Shown: piece after piece, positions 43,460 to 51,216 of the stretch | Position numbering within the stretch: the first letter of the stretch is position 1 | How the letters are laid out: every line of letters begins with the position of its first letter | Source of the DNA: Actinacidiphila guanduensis | GTDB lineage: Bacteria > Actinomycetota > Actinomycetes > Streptomycetales > Streptomycetaceae | NCBI RefSeq assembly: GCF_900103985.1 | Contig: NZ_FNIE01000008.1 | Coordinates: 62,001 to 126,000, forward strand | Length of the DNA: 64,000 nt | Reading direction: 5' to 3' | Position numbers and translations under genes: made by a program | Notes under the pieces: generated by a model | Told to the model about the DNA's origin: nothing | What the model saw: only the letters and a program-made list of their open reading frames with translations | Databases searched by the model: none

Positions 43460-45514
43460 TCAGGGTTTGGTGAAGGTCAGGGTCAGCTGCGGGTGGCCCG
43501 TCGTGCCCGGGGCCTCGCGCGACCACAGCCAGGCCGAGTCCGTGCCGGTCGCGGTCAGGGCGAGATCGGCGGTGCCGCCCAGGTGCGCGCCGAGCGCCGA
43601 GGCGTCCAGGGCCGCGGTGTAGTCGGTCTGCAGGGCGGAGGGGGCGCTGAGGGTGCCGAGGGAGCCGGTGGCCAGGGCCGGGCGGTTCGCCCAGGTGACC
43701 CCGGTCTCGGTCCAGGCGCCGGTGACCTGCTGCACGGCGAGGTCGTCGGTGGAGCCGGCGGTGTCCTGTGAACTGGTGCGCACGCTCAGCCGCGCGCTGG
43801 TGAGCACCATCCCCGCCGGGGCGGAGGGCAGCGAGAAGCGCAGGTACGTGGTGTAGGCGCTGCTGCCGCGCACCGCGAGCTGCTGGTCGGTGCCGTAATT
43901 GGTGTTCGCGGCCGAGGCGTTGACGTAGGAGTCGGCGGTCGCGTCCAGGGTGACGGTGGAGGAGGTCGGCGTGCCCGGCGTGGTGACGGTCGCCGCCGCG
44001 GACCTGGCGCTGGTGTTGCCGGCCGCGTCGCCCGCCGTCACCTGGTAGGTGTAGGCGGTGCCGCGCTGGGTGCGCGCGTCGGTGAAGGTCAGCGTCGGCA
44101 GCAGCCAGAACTTGGAGTCGCCGGTGACCGTGCCGATCGCCACGCCGTCGCGGTAGACGGTGTAGGTGAGGGTGGAGTCGTCCAGGTCCAGGGCCGACTG
44201 CCAGCGCAGCCGCACCGTGCCGCCGGTGGCGTTGGCCGCCGAGACCTGCAGCGGAATCGAGGGGGCGCGGGTGTCGGGGGTGCTGGCGAAGCGGACCAGC
44301 CCCTGCTGCGGGCGGTTGCCGTTGCTGGCGATGCGGGTGAACTCCCCGCCCACCCACATGTAGTCGGTGCTCCCGCTGGTCGCCACCGTGATCGCGCGCG
44401 GCCCGATCTGCTCGGTGCCGGCCGGGCCGTCGTCGGTGTCGGGGAACCAGCCGAGCAGCGGCTTGGGGTTGTCCACGGACTCCGCGAGCAGGTGCTGGCG
44501 GTCGTTCATCTGCGGGAACTGGCCCATGGAGGAGCAGTCGTGGGCGTGCGAGGCGCTGTAGAGGACGCCCTTGTAGACCCGCACCGCCTGGGTGGCGCCC
44601 AGGCACGTGTCGCGCCACCGCTGGGCGAGGGTGCTCCAGCTCACCGCGATCCGGCCGTCGAAGACGCCGCTGCCGGTGCCCTCGTTGCCGGTGTAGAAGC
44701 TGGTGCCGTCGCTGGTGATGTTCTGCACGGTGGAGGTCGCCGGGATGAAGCCGGGATACGTCTTCACATTGGCGCCGGTGGTGGCGTTCACCACCGCCAG
44801 GGCATGGGAGTTGGCGCCGTTGACGGTGTCGAAGTCGCCGCCGAGGGCGAGTTCGGTGCCGTCGGGGCTGACCGCGATGGTCTTGCCGGCCTGGTCCGCG
44901 TCGGCGGTGAACGCCCTGAGGGCGCCCGAGGTGGAGACGGCGGCGAAGTGCTGCCGGGTCTGCCCCGCGACCGTGGTGAAGTTGCCCGCCAGGTAGACGG
45001 TGTCGTCGGTGACGGCGAGCCCGCGCACCTGGGAGTCCACGGCGACCTTGAAGGAGTCCTTCACGGTGCAGGTGGCGATGTCGATGGCGGCGATGTTGCT
45101 GACCGGCACGCCGTTCACCGACCCGAAGGTGCCACCCGCGTAGAGCGTGCTGCCGTCCGGCGAGACGGCCAGGGCCCGCACGGTCGCGGTGCCCGAGCCC
45201 ACCGTGAAGGAGAGCCGGCAGGAGGTGGGGGCGCCGGTGGCCGCGTCGAACGCCTGGAAGTTCAGGGCCGGTTGCTCGTCGGTGCCGGCGGCCGCGCCGG
45301 GCGGGCGGACCGAGGAGAAAGTGCCGCCGGCGAACACCACGCCGTTCGCCTCGGCCAGCGCCCAGACCACGCCGTTCGTCTGCCACGTCGGCAGGTCATC
45401 GGCGGTCATCGCCACCGGCGCGGTCAGCGCCGCCGCCGGCGGGACCGCGCCGGCCCCCAGCGCGGCCGCCACCACGCACGCCGCCGCGGCGGCCGTGGCC
45501 CTGATTCTTCGCAT
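43460..45514 (-). CDS. Secreted beta-propeller protein with FnIII and DNRLRE domains
   Basis: 684-residue exported protein. A Sec-type signal (about 1-30, ending VPPAAA) precedes seven-bladed-propeller-like repeats (about 35-425) with recurring 'LYAGGTFGSVNG', 'VYLAGNFTTVAG' and 'LALGGDFDTVNG' motifs, as in delta-60-type repeat domains. A fibronectin type III domain (about 430-525) follows, then a C-terminal DNRLRE domain (about 535-684) opening STVTLDATADSYVNASAANTNYG and holding TYLRFSLPS, which often marks cell-surface or carbohydrate-linked proteins. No catalytic motif is seen, so adhesion or matrix binding is likely. The 295-bp upstream gap (45515-45809) holds only short ACCGACGCGGAAGCCA-type repeats. 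Confidence 0.85.
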   Translation of the reverse strand: MRRIRATAAAAACVVAAALGAGAVPPAAALTAPVAMTADDLPTWQTNGVVWALAEANGVVFAGGTFSSVRPPGAAAGTDEQPALNFQAFDAATGAPTSCRLSFTVGSGTATVRALAVSPDGSTLYAGGTFGSVNGVPVSNIAAIDIATCTVKDSFKVAVDSQVRGLAVTDDTVYLAGNFTTVAGQTRQHFAAVSTSGALRAFTADADQAGKTIAVSPDGTELALGGDFDTVNGANSHALAVVNATTGANVKTYPGFIPATSTVQNITSDGTSFYTGNEGTGSGVFDGRIAVSWSTLAQRWRDTCLGATQAVRVYKGVLYSASHAHDCSSMGQFPQMNDRQHLLAESVDNPKPLLGWFPDTDDGPAGTEQIGPRAITVATSGSTDYMWVGGEFTRIASNGNRPQQGLVRFASTPDTRAPSIPLQVSAANATGGTVRLRWQSALDLDDSTLTYTVYRDGVAIGTVTGDSKFWLLPTLTFTDARTQRGTAYTYQVTAGDAAGNTSARSAAATVTTPGTPTSSTVTLDATADSYVNASAANTNYGTDQQLAVRGSSAYTTYLRFSLPSAPAGMVLTSARLSVRTSSQDTAGSTDDLAVQQVTGAWTETGVTWANRPALATGSLGTLSAPSALQTDYTAALDASALGAHLGGTADLALTATGTDSAWLWSREAPGTTGHPQLTLTFTKP

Positions 45515-45809
45515 GAGACCCCCTGATCCCCGGCGGGCTCCCCATTCGGCCGAAGCGGCCGCGCCCGGCGGCAGACTAGCGCCCGGCGCGCCGCCATTCC
45601 GCCGGTTCGGGTGAAATTTCCCCATCCGATGCCAAGGCGTTGCCGGCCCGGCCGCCGACCGCCGGCGGCGGAGCCGGGCGCGCTCAGAAGCCACCCGGAA
45701 CCGGCGCAGCACCGACGCAGCACCGACGCGGAAGCCACGCAGCGCCCAACGGGAACCGACGCGGAAGCCAGGCGGCACTCACTTGGCGCTCTGCCGCGCC
45801 CCGGGACTC

Positions 45810-47558
45810 TCAGTCCCGGCGCTCGAAGGGGGAGGGGACGGGGAAGTAGTCGGCGAGGAACGGGGTGAGCACGTCCTTCTGCGCCTCGGTGTCCTCACCG
45901 GTGGAGACCGTGTCGTTGACGCAGAAGACCGTGCGGTCCCGCTTGGCCAGCAGCCGGCCCAGCCGCGCCTCGGTGTAGGGGTGGGCGAGGTCCACGTAGG
46001 CGTAGGAGAGCCGGCCGGGGACCGCGCGCCCGCTGTCGTAGGCGTAGTAGTGGTGCAGCGAGGAGGCGATGGAGATGTCGTCCACGCCGCGGAACCGGCT
46101 GATGGCGGTGCGGTGGTGGGCCTCGGGGAAGGTCTGCTCGATCTCGGCGAGCACGCTGCGGCGCAGCGCGTAGGGCACGTGCTTCATCTTCTGGATGATC
46201 GTGGTGCCCGCGTGGGTCTCGACGATCCGCCGGTTGTTCTTGCCCGCGGCGGCCACCGGCGGGTCCTCCTCGGTGCGCTCGCCGAGCGGCACGAAGGCAG
46301 GGGAGGGGAAGAACTTCGTGGTGCCGTTGCCGAGGAAGAAGTCCTGGGGCACGGTCTCGCGGCCGAGCATCATGTCGTCGTTGAAGTACAGGAAGTGCTC
46401 CGAGAGGCCCTCGATGTGGTGCAACTGGCTCTCGATGGCATGGGAGTTGAAGGTGGGCAGGCCCTCGGCGGAGCGGAAGATCTCCCGGTGGGGGACGACG
46501 GTCAGGCCCGGCACCGAGGTGTCCAGCCACGCGGGCACCTGGTCGGCGGTGACCAGGTAGATGTGCCGCAGCCAGGGCGCGTACAGGTGCAGGGAGCGCA
46601 GCGAGTAGCGCAGTTCGTCGCGGCTGATCCAGCGGGCGGCGTTCGCCGACTCCTCGTGGTAGCCGGTGTCGCTGTAGCGGGCGCGGCGGGCGAGCCAGAG
46701 CGGATCGCTGCCGTCCACCCAGGTGTAGACGGCGTCGATCGGGAAGCGGATCTCGTCCATCGGGTGGATCGCGAAGGGCTCGCGGGTGCGCACGGTCAGC
46801 GGTGCGTCCTGTGCGGTGGCGCGGGGCGCGAAGCTGGTGAAGTAGCTGTCGGGGACTTCGACGGTCTTGCTGTCGGCGGCGATGTCGGCGGTGTAGCGGC
46901 CGGCCCGCGGGGCGACCAGCCGGCCGTCCTCCTCGCGCCAGAACTCGATGTCGCACCCGTACCGCAAGCCGAGCACGAGGCGCCGGGTCGGCTCCGCCCG
47001 GTACCAGGCCACGCGCAGCACCGAGGCGTGCTGCAGGCGCCGCCAGGTGGCCGGCTCGAAGCCGGGGTGGGCCGCCGACTCCGCGGCCCGGTTGTTGCCG
47101 CGCACCGGCACCACGTAGCCGGGCTGCTCGGCGCAGGCGGCGGCCAGCACATTGAGCACCAGGGTGCGGTCCTCGGCGCGCACGGCGACCGCGGAGGCGA
47201 TCTGCGAGCGGCCGCGGACGCAGAAGTGCTCCAGGCCGGCGGCGGCCAGCGCGTCCAGCACCCGCCGCAGGTTCTCCCGGCGGGTGGCCAGCGGGGTGAG
47301 GTCCGGGTCGAGCTCGGCGATCCGCGGCTCGCCGGCCTTGGTGACGACCGCGCGCCCCGGCCGGTCCAGCAGCGCATGGTGGCGCTTGGCGATCCGGGCC
47401 GCGCGCACCCGCTCGGCGGCCGAGGCTGCGTCCGCGATCCGCAGCTTGACCTGCTTGCGCAGGTCGGCGTCCACCCGCTGGGCGATGATGCGGCGCGCCC
47501 GCTTGGGCACCGCCCGCCGGTACGCGCCGACCAGGCGCGGCGCCTCGGGATTGCGCAC
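45810..47558 (-). CDS. Stealth-family sugar-phosphate (polysaccharide) transferase
   Basis: 582-residue enzyme of the Stealth family, which transfers hexose-1-phosphates to build phosphodiester-linked capsules or wall polymers. CR1 is IDAVYTWVDGSDPLW (about 272-286); CR2 includes RYSLRSLHLYAPWLRHIYLVT and FLYFNDDMMLG (about 310-395); CR3 and CR4 follow, with HHRTAISRFRGVDDISIASSLHHYYAY and VFCVNDT near the end. The N-terminal 250 residues are a less conserved domain. I use GTG 47558, with GGAGGGGG 6 bases upstream. No other polymer genes are adjacent, so this may be a single-gene glycan modifier. It is divergent from Ku. Confidence 0.9.
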   Translation of the reverse strand: MRNPEAPRLVGAYRRAVPKRARRIIAQRVDADLRKQVKLRIADAASAAERVRAARIAKRHHALLDRPGRAVVTKAGEPRIAELDPDLTPLATRRENLRRVLDALAAAGLEHFCVRGRSQIASAVAVRAEDRTLVLNVLAAACAEQPGYVVPVRGNNRAAESAAHPGFEPATWRRLQHASVLRVAWYRAEPTRRLVLGLRYGCDIEFWREEDGRLVAPRAGRYTADIAADSKTVEVPDSYFTSFAPRATAQDAPLTVRTREPFAIHPMDEIRFPIDAVYTWVDGSDPLWLARRARYSDTGYHEESANAARWISRDELRYSLRSLHLYAPWLRHIYLVTADQVPAWLDTSVPGLTVVPHREIFRSAEGLPTFNSHAIESQLHHIEGLSEHFLYFNDDMMLGRETVPQDFFLGNGTTKFFPSPAFVPLGERTEEDPPVAAAGKNNRRIVETHAGTTIIQKMKHVPYALRRSVLAEIEQTFPEAHHRTAISRFRGVDDISIASSLHHYYAYDSGRAVPGRLSYAYVDLAHPYTEARLGRLLAKRDRTVFCVNDTVSTGEDTEAQKDVLTPFLADYFPVPSPFERRD

Positions 47559-47835
47559 GATGAACCCCCTCCAGGAGCGGCGGTCCCCGCCGCCGCGGCC
47601 ACATTCGTCGAGATGACCGGCCGGCCGCGGCGGTAGTGCCCCGCCGGCATGGGCGGCCCGGTCGCACGTATCGACACCGCAGGCCGGCAGAAGGTTGTAC
47701 GAGAGGTGGCGCCCGGGTGAACGAAAGGTGAGGGCGGCGTCCCGTGGCCCGCGGGGCCGGGTGCGCCTAGGGTGACGAACAGGAGAAAAGGGTGATGCGC
47801 GAAAGACGCGAAAGAGCCGACATAAGGGGTGTGCG

Positions 47836-49014
47836 GTGCCACGGGTCTGGTCGGGGAGTCTGACGTTCTCGCTGGTGACGATCCCGGTGACGGTCGAGGC
47901 CGCGACCTCCAGCCACAAGGTGGCCTTCCGGCAAATCCACACCGAGGACGGCGGCCGGGTGCGCTACCGCAAGACCTGCGAGCTCGACCAGCAGGTGCTC
48001 CAGCCCGACGACATCGGCCGGGCCTTCGAGGCACCGGACGGCACCCTGGTGGAGATCACCGACGAGGAGCTGGACGGGATGCCCCTGCCGACGGTCAAGA
48101 CGATCGAGGTCAGCGGCTTCGTCGGGCTCGCCGATGTGCCGCCCGAGCAGTTCGACACCCCCTACTTCCTCGCCCCCTCCTCGCCGGCCGCGAACAAGCC
48201 CTACGTCCTGATGCGCGACGCGCTGGCCCAGTCCGGCAAGGCCGCCGTGGGCAAGCTGGCGCTGCGCGGCTCGGAGAAGCTGGCCCTGGTGCGGGCCCGC
48301 GGGGACGTCCTGGTGCTCCAGATGCTGCACTGGAACGACGAGCTGCGCGCGCCCGACGACGCCGCCCCGCGATCCGATGTCGAGGTGGGCGACGACGAGC
48401 TGGAGGGCGCGCTGGCCCTGATCGACTCGATGAGCGGCGTCAGCGTGGAGGACTACCGCGACGAGTACGGGGAGGCCGTCGAGGCGCTGCTCACCGCGCG
48501 GATGGAGGGCACCGAGCCGGCCGGGACCGCCGAGCCGCGGCGCAAGGAGGGCGGGGAGACGGTCGACCTGATGGCGGCGCTGGAGGCCAGCGTGGACGAG
48601 GCCCGCACGTCGCGGGCGAAGGGCGGCGGGCGCCGCGGCGGCGCCGAGGTCACCCATCTGCACGAGCACCGGTCGAGGAAGGCGGCCGCGAAGAAGTCGG
48701 CCGCCAAGCCGTCCTCCGATGCGGCGGCCGAGGGGGAGGACGCGGAGGGCGGGGCGCCCGCGAGGAGGACGGCGGCCAAGCGGTCCGGGCCGAAGGCGGC
48801 ACCGAAGAAGGCGGCGGCCAAGAAGGCGGCGGCCAAGAAGCAGCCCGGGAAGAAGGCGGCCGCGAAGTCCGCGACGTCCGCGACATCCGGGAAGAAGACC
48901 GCCGGGAAGAAGACCGCGGCCAAGAAGACGGCTGCGAAGAGCACGAAGAAGGCCACTCCCAAGAAGGCGGCCGGCAAGCGCTCCGGCGAGTCGGGCCGGC
49001 GCCGCACGGGCTGA
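47836..49014 (+). CDS. ku: Non-homologous end-joining protein Ku
   Basis: Ring-forming DNA end-binding protein for double-strand break repair. The conserved Ku core (about 1-255) opens with PRVWSGSLTFSLVTIPV and includes RVRYRKTCELD and IEVSGFVGLADVPPEQFDTPYFLAP. From about 280 to 392 the protein continues as a Lys/Ala-rich, histone H1-like tail (repeats of AAKK/KKAA), known in several actinobacterial Ku proteins to add non-specific DNA binding. GTG 47836 gives the standard N-terminus; a TAGGGT hexamer at about 47768 is a possible -10. No ligase D gene is in the window; Streptomyces often carry several ku genes. Confidence 0.95.
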   Translation: MPRVWSGSLTFSLVTIPVTVEAATSSHKVAFRQIHTEDGGRVRYRKTCELDQQVLQPDDIGRAFEAPDGTLVEITDEELDGMPLPTVKTIEVSGFVGLADVPPEQFDTPYFLAPSSPAANKPYVLMRDALAQSGKAAVGKLALRGSEKLALVRARGDVLVLQMLHWNDELRAPDDAAPRSDVEVGDDELEGALALIDSMSGVSVEDYRDEYGEAVEALLTARMEGTEPAGTAEPRRKEGGETVDLMAALEASVDEARTSRAKGGGRRGGAEVTHLHEHRSRKAAAKKSAAKPSSDAAAEGEDAEGGAPARRTAAKRSGPKAAPKKAAAKKAAAKKQPGKKAAAKSATSATSGKKTAGKKTAAKKTAAKSTKKATPKKAAGKRSGESGRRRTG

Positions 49015-49351
49015 CCTCGGCTGGACGGGCTGGACGGGCCGACCTCGGCCGCACGGGCTGGACCCGCTGGACCGGGTGGACCCCTGCACCGGCTATCACC
49101 GGCCCGTCGGCCCCCGGCCGGGCGCGGCCTGCGTGGTCTCTCGCGGCAGCGGGCACCTGCGCGGCCGAGGCCCGGGTGTCACCGCTGCCACCGGCCGGGC
49201 CCCCTCCCGGCCCGCGGCACCGGCCCGCACGACGCCACCGCCGGGGCAACGAGCCCACCGTCACGGCCCGTTGACGGCCCTCGCGAGCGCGTGTTATCCA
49301 ACTAGGGCGCCCCCTTGGACTAGACCAGACCTAGCCTAAGGAAACCCCCAC
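49015..49351. other. Gene-free gap with short G-rich repeats and a promoter
   Basis: It starts with degenerate 9-10-bp repeats of GGCTGGACG (about 49018-49085) that continue the end of ku. The middle shows nothing. The end holds the promoter/operator region of the PL7 gene. Confidence 0.5.
49271..49327 (+). promoter_or_regulatory. PL7 promoter region with DasR-like operator
   Basis: TTGACG (49271-49276) is a possible -35 with a weak -10 at about 49294. TGGACTAGACCA (49316-49327), 24 bp before the start codon, matches 11 of 12 bases of the DasR (GntR family) core TGGTCTAGACCA. Confidence 0.5.
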
Positions 49352-50545
49352 ATGACCTACCGCTCACGGCTCCTCGCGGCCACCGCGGCCGCAGGCGTCG
49401 CCGGCGCGCTCGGCGTGTTCGGCACCCCCACCGCCTCGGCCGCCGCGTCCGGACCCATCACCGGCCTGGCCGGCAAGTGCGTCGACGTCGCCGCGGCCTC
49501 CACCGCCAACGGCACCGCCGTCCAGCTCTACGACTGCAACGGCACCAGCGCGCAGAACTGGACGGTCGGCAGCGGCGACGGCACCGTCCGCGCGCTCGGC
49601 AAGTGCCTGGACGTCGCCGCGGGCTCCACCGCCAACGGCGCCAAGGTGCAGCTCTACGACTGCAACGGCACCGGCGCCCAGCAGTGGACCGCCAGCAACG
49701 GCGAGCTGGTCAACACCGCCTCCGGCAAGTGCCTGGACGCGACCGACAAGTCCTCCGCCAACGGCACCCAGCTGCAGATCTGGTCCTGCACCGGAGCCTC
49801 CAACCAGCTGTGGACGCTGCCCACCGGCGGCGGCAGCACCCCGCCCTCGGGCCTGAACCCCGGCGTCGCCCCCGGCGGCAACTTCAACCTGTCGGTGTGG
49901 GAGCTGCAGGAGCCGGTCGGCTCGCCCGGCTCGCCCACCACCATCTCCTCCTCCCGCCTGCAAGGGGCGGGCGGCTTCCAGGACTCGTACTTCTACACCG
50001 ACTCCTCCGACGGCGCGATGACCTTCTGGGCGCCCGAGAAGGGCGTCACCACGCCGAACTCCAACTACGCCCGCTCCGAGCTGCGCGAGATGAACACCGA
50101 CGGCAGCGCCGCCGACTGGTCGCTCGCCGGCACCCACCGGCTCAACGCGACCCTGCGCGTGGTCTCGGTGACCTCCAACGTCTGCGTCGGCCAGATCCAC
50201 CTCGGCTCGGGCGGCTCGTCCACCAAGCCGCTGATCGAGCTGTACTACCACTCCAACGGCGACATCGTCGCCGGCGTCGAGAACTCGCCCGACGGCGGCC
50301 AGACCACCCACACCGTCGGCCACGTGGCGGTGGGCACCACCTGGAGCTACACGATCGGCGTCTCCGGCGGCAACACCATCGACCTGACGGTCAACGGCAG
50401 CACCACGCACTACGCCATCCCGTCCTCCTTCGACGCCTACCACCAGTACTTCAAGGCGGGGTCGTACAACCAGTCCTCCTCCGACAGCACCACCCAGGGC
50501 GCCCGTGTCGCCTTCTACGCCCTGACCGTCTCCCACAGCGGCTGA
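49352..50545 (+). CDS. Secreted PL7 polysaccharide lyase (alginate-lyase-like) with ricin-type lectin
   Basis: 397-residue secreted lyase. A Sec signal (about 1-30, TPTASAAA) precedes a ricin B-type lectin (about 35-155) with repeated CLD(V/A)...STANG...QLYDCNGT...QxW blocks, and a PL7 catalytic domain (about 168-397). All three PL7 signatures are present: RSELRE (R241-E246), QIH (Q281-H283) and YFKAGSYNQ (Y366-Q374), which hold the catalytic Gln, His, Arg and Tyr. PL7 enzymes cleave alginate or glucuronan by beta-elimination; QIH rather than QVH is usually linked to guluronate preference. The DasR-like site suggests aminosugar-linked control. Confidence 0.9.
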   Translation: MTYRSRLLAATAAAGVAGALGVFGTPTASAAASGPITGLAGKCVDVAAASTANGTAVQLYDCNGTSAQNWTVGSGDGTVRALGKCLDVAAGSTANGAKVQLYDCNGTGAQQWTASNGELVNTASGKCLDATDKSSANGTQLQIWSCTGASNQLWTLPTGGGSTPPSGLNPGVAPGGNFNLSVWELQEPVGSPGSPTTISSSRLQGAGGFQDSYFYTDSSDGAMTFWAPEKGVTTPNSNYARSELREMNTDGSAADWSLAGTHRLNATLRVVSVTSNVCVGQIHLGSGGSSTKPLIELYYHSNGDIVAGVENSPDGGQTTHTVGHVAVGTTWSYTIGVSGGNTIDLTVNGSTTHYAIPSSFDAYHQYFKAGSYNQSSSDSTTQGARVAFYALTVSHSG

Positions 50546-50580
50546 CGGCAGCGGGCCGCCGCCCCTACCGGAGCGTTCCG

Positions 50581-50617
50581 GCGCCCGCCCCCGCCTCCCG
50601 CAGGCGGGGACGGGCGC
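50581..50617 (+). terminator. Terminator of the PL7 gene
   Basis: GCGCCCGCCCCCGCCT pairs with AGGCGGGGACGGGCGC (one mismatch) around a 5-base loop, 36 bp after the stop. Confidence 0.8.
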
Positions 50618-50697
50618 CGTTCGCCGGGGAAGGGGACACGCGGCGAAACAAGGGGGCATACCGGGGTGAAACGAACGCTCCGGGGTACCCGACCACC

Positions 50698-50913
50698 ATG
50701 AACCAGGGCATGAGTGAAGGCGCGGACATGATGCGGGCGGCGGCCCGCGACGTCCACCGGATGCGGGAGCAGGCGCGGGCGCTGGAGGCGGACGCCGAGC
50801 GGGCCGCGGACGCCGAGGAGCGACGCCGGCTCCAGCAGGAGGTCCGGCGGCTGGAGTCCGACGCCGAGCAGGAGAGCATGATGGCGGCCGGCGACATCTA
50901 CCCGACCGAGTAG
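50698..50913 (+). CDS. DUF6381-type small coiled-coil protein
   Basis: 71-residue protein, almost entirely one charged helix (RMREQARALEADAERAADAE, then RRLQQEVRRLESDAEQES), ending MMAAGDIYPTE. The Met/Gly/Asp ending and the E/R-rich helix fit the DUF6381 family of Streptomyces; function unknown. ATG 50698 or ATG 50710 may be used. It lies between PL7 and GH127 but has no visible link to sugar metabolism. Confidence 0.75.
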   Translation: MNQGMSEGADMMRAAARDVHRMREQARALEADAERAADAEERRRLQQEVRRLESDAEQESMMAAGDIYPTE

Positions 50914-50929
50914 CCCGCGGCGGCCCGCC

Positions 50930-50943
50930 TTCCCACGTTGGAG
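50930..50943. promoter_or_regulatory. Operator-like palindrome upstream of GH127, copy 1
   Basis: TTCCCACGTTGGAG matches the perfect palindrome at 51124-51137 in 12 of 14 bases. Confidence 0.4.
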
Positions 50944-51123
50944 AAGCGCGGCCGGCGATCATCCGCACCCCCGAGGCGAGGCCCGGCGCCCCGCCCGGGG
51001 GACAGCTGTGCCCGGTGGGTGCCCTGGTGTGCCCGATCCGCGGCGGATCGGGCAGGCGGACTTCCGTCAAAGGTATGGACATGACAGAGCGTGGAGTGCT
51101 GTCATGCTGACTGTCGCCGGGCT

Positions 51124-51137
51124 TTCCAACGTTGGAA
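51124..51137. promoter_or_regulatory. Operator-like palindrome upstream of GH127, copy 2
   Basis: TTCCAACGTTGGAA is a perfect 14-bp palindrome 79 bp before the GH127 start. Its CAACGTTG core recurs before the giant GH2 gene (11195-11202), in a context that suits a LacI-type repressor. Confidence 0.55.
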
Positions 51138-51216
51138 TTCCGTTGGGGAGCCCCATCGCGCGGCTCGGAACCCCCCACGCCCGCCCCAGGGCACCCCCCG
51201 AGCACCAGGAGTCGTG

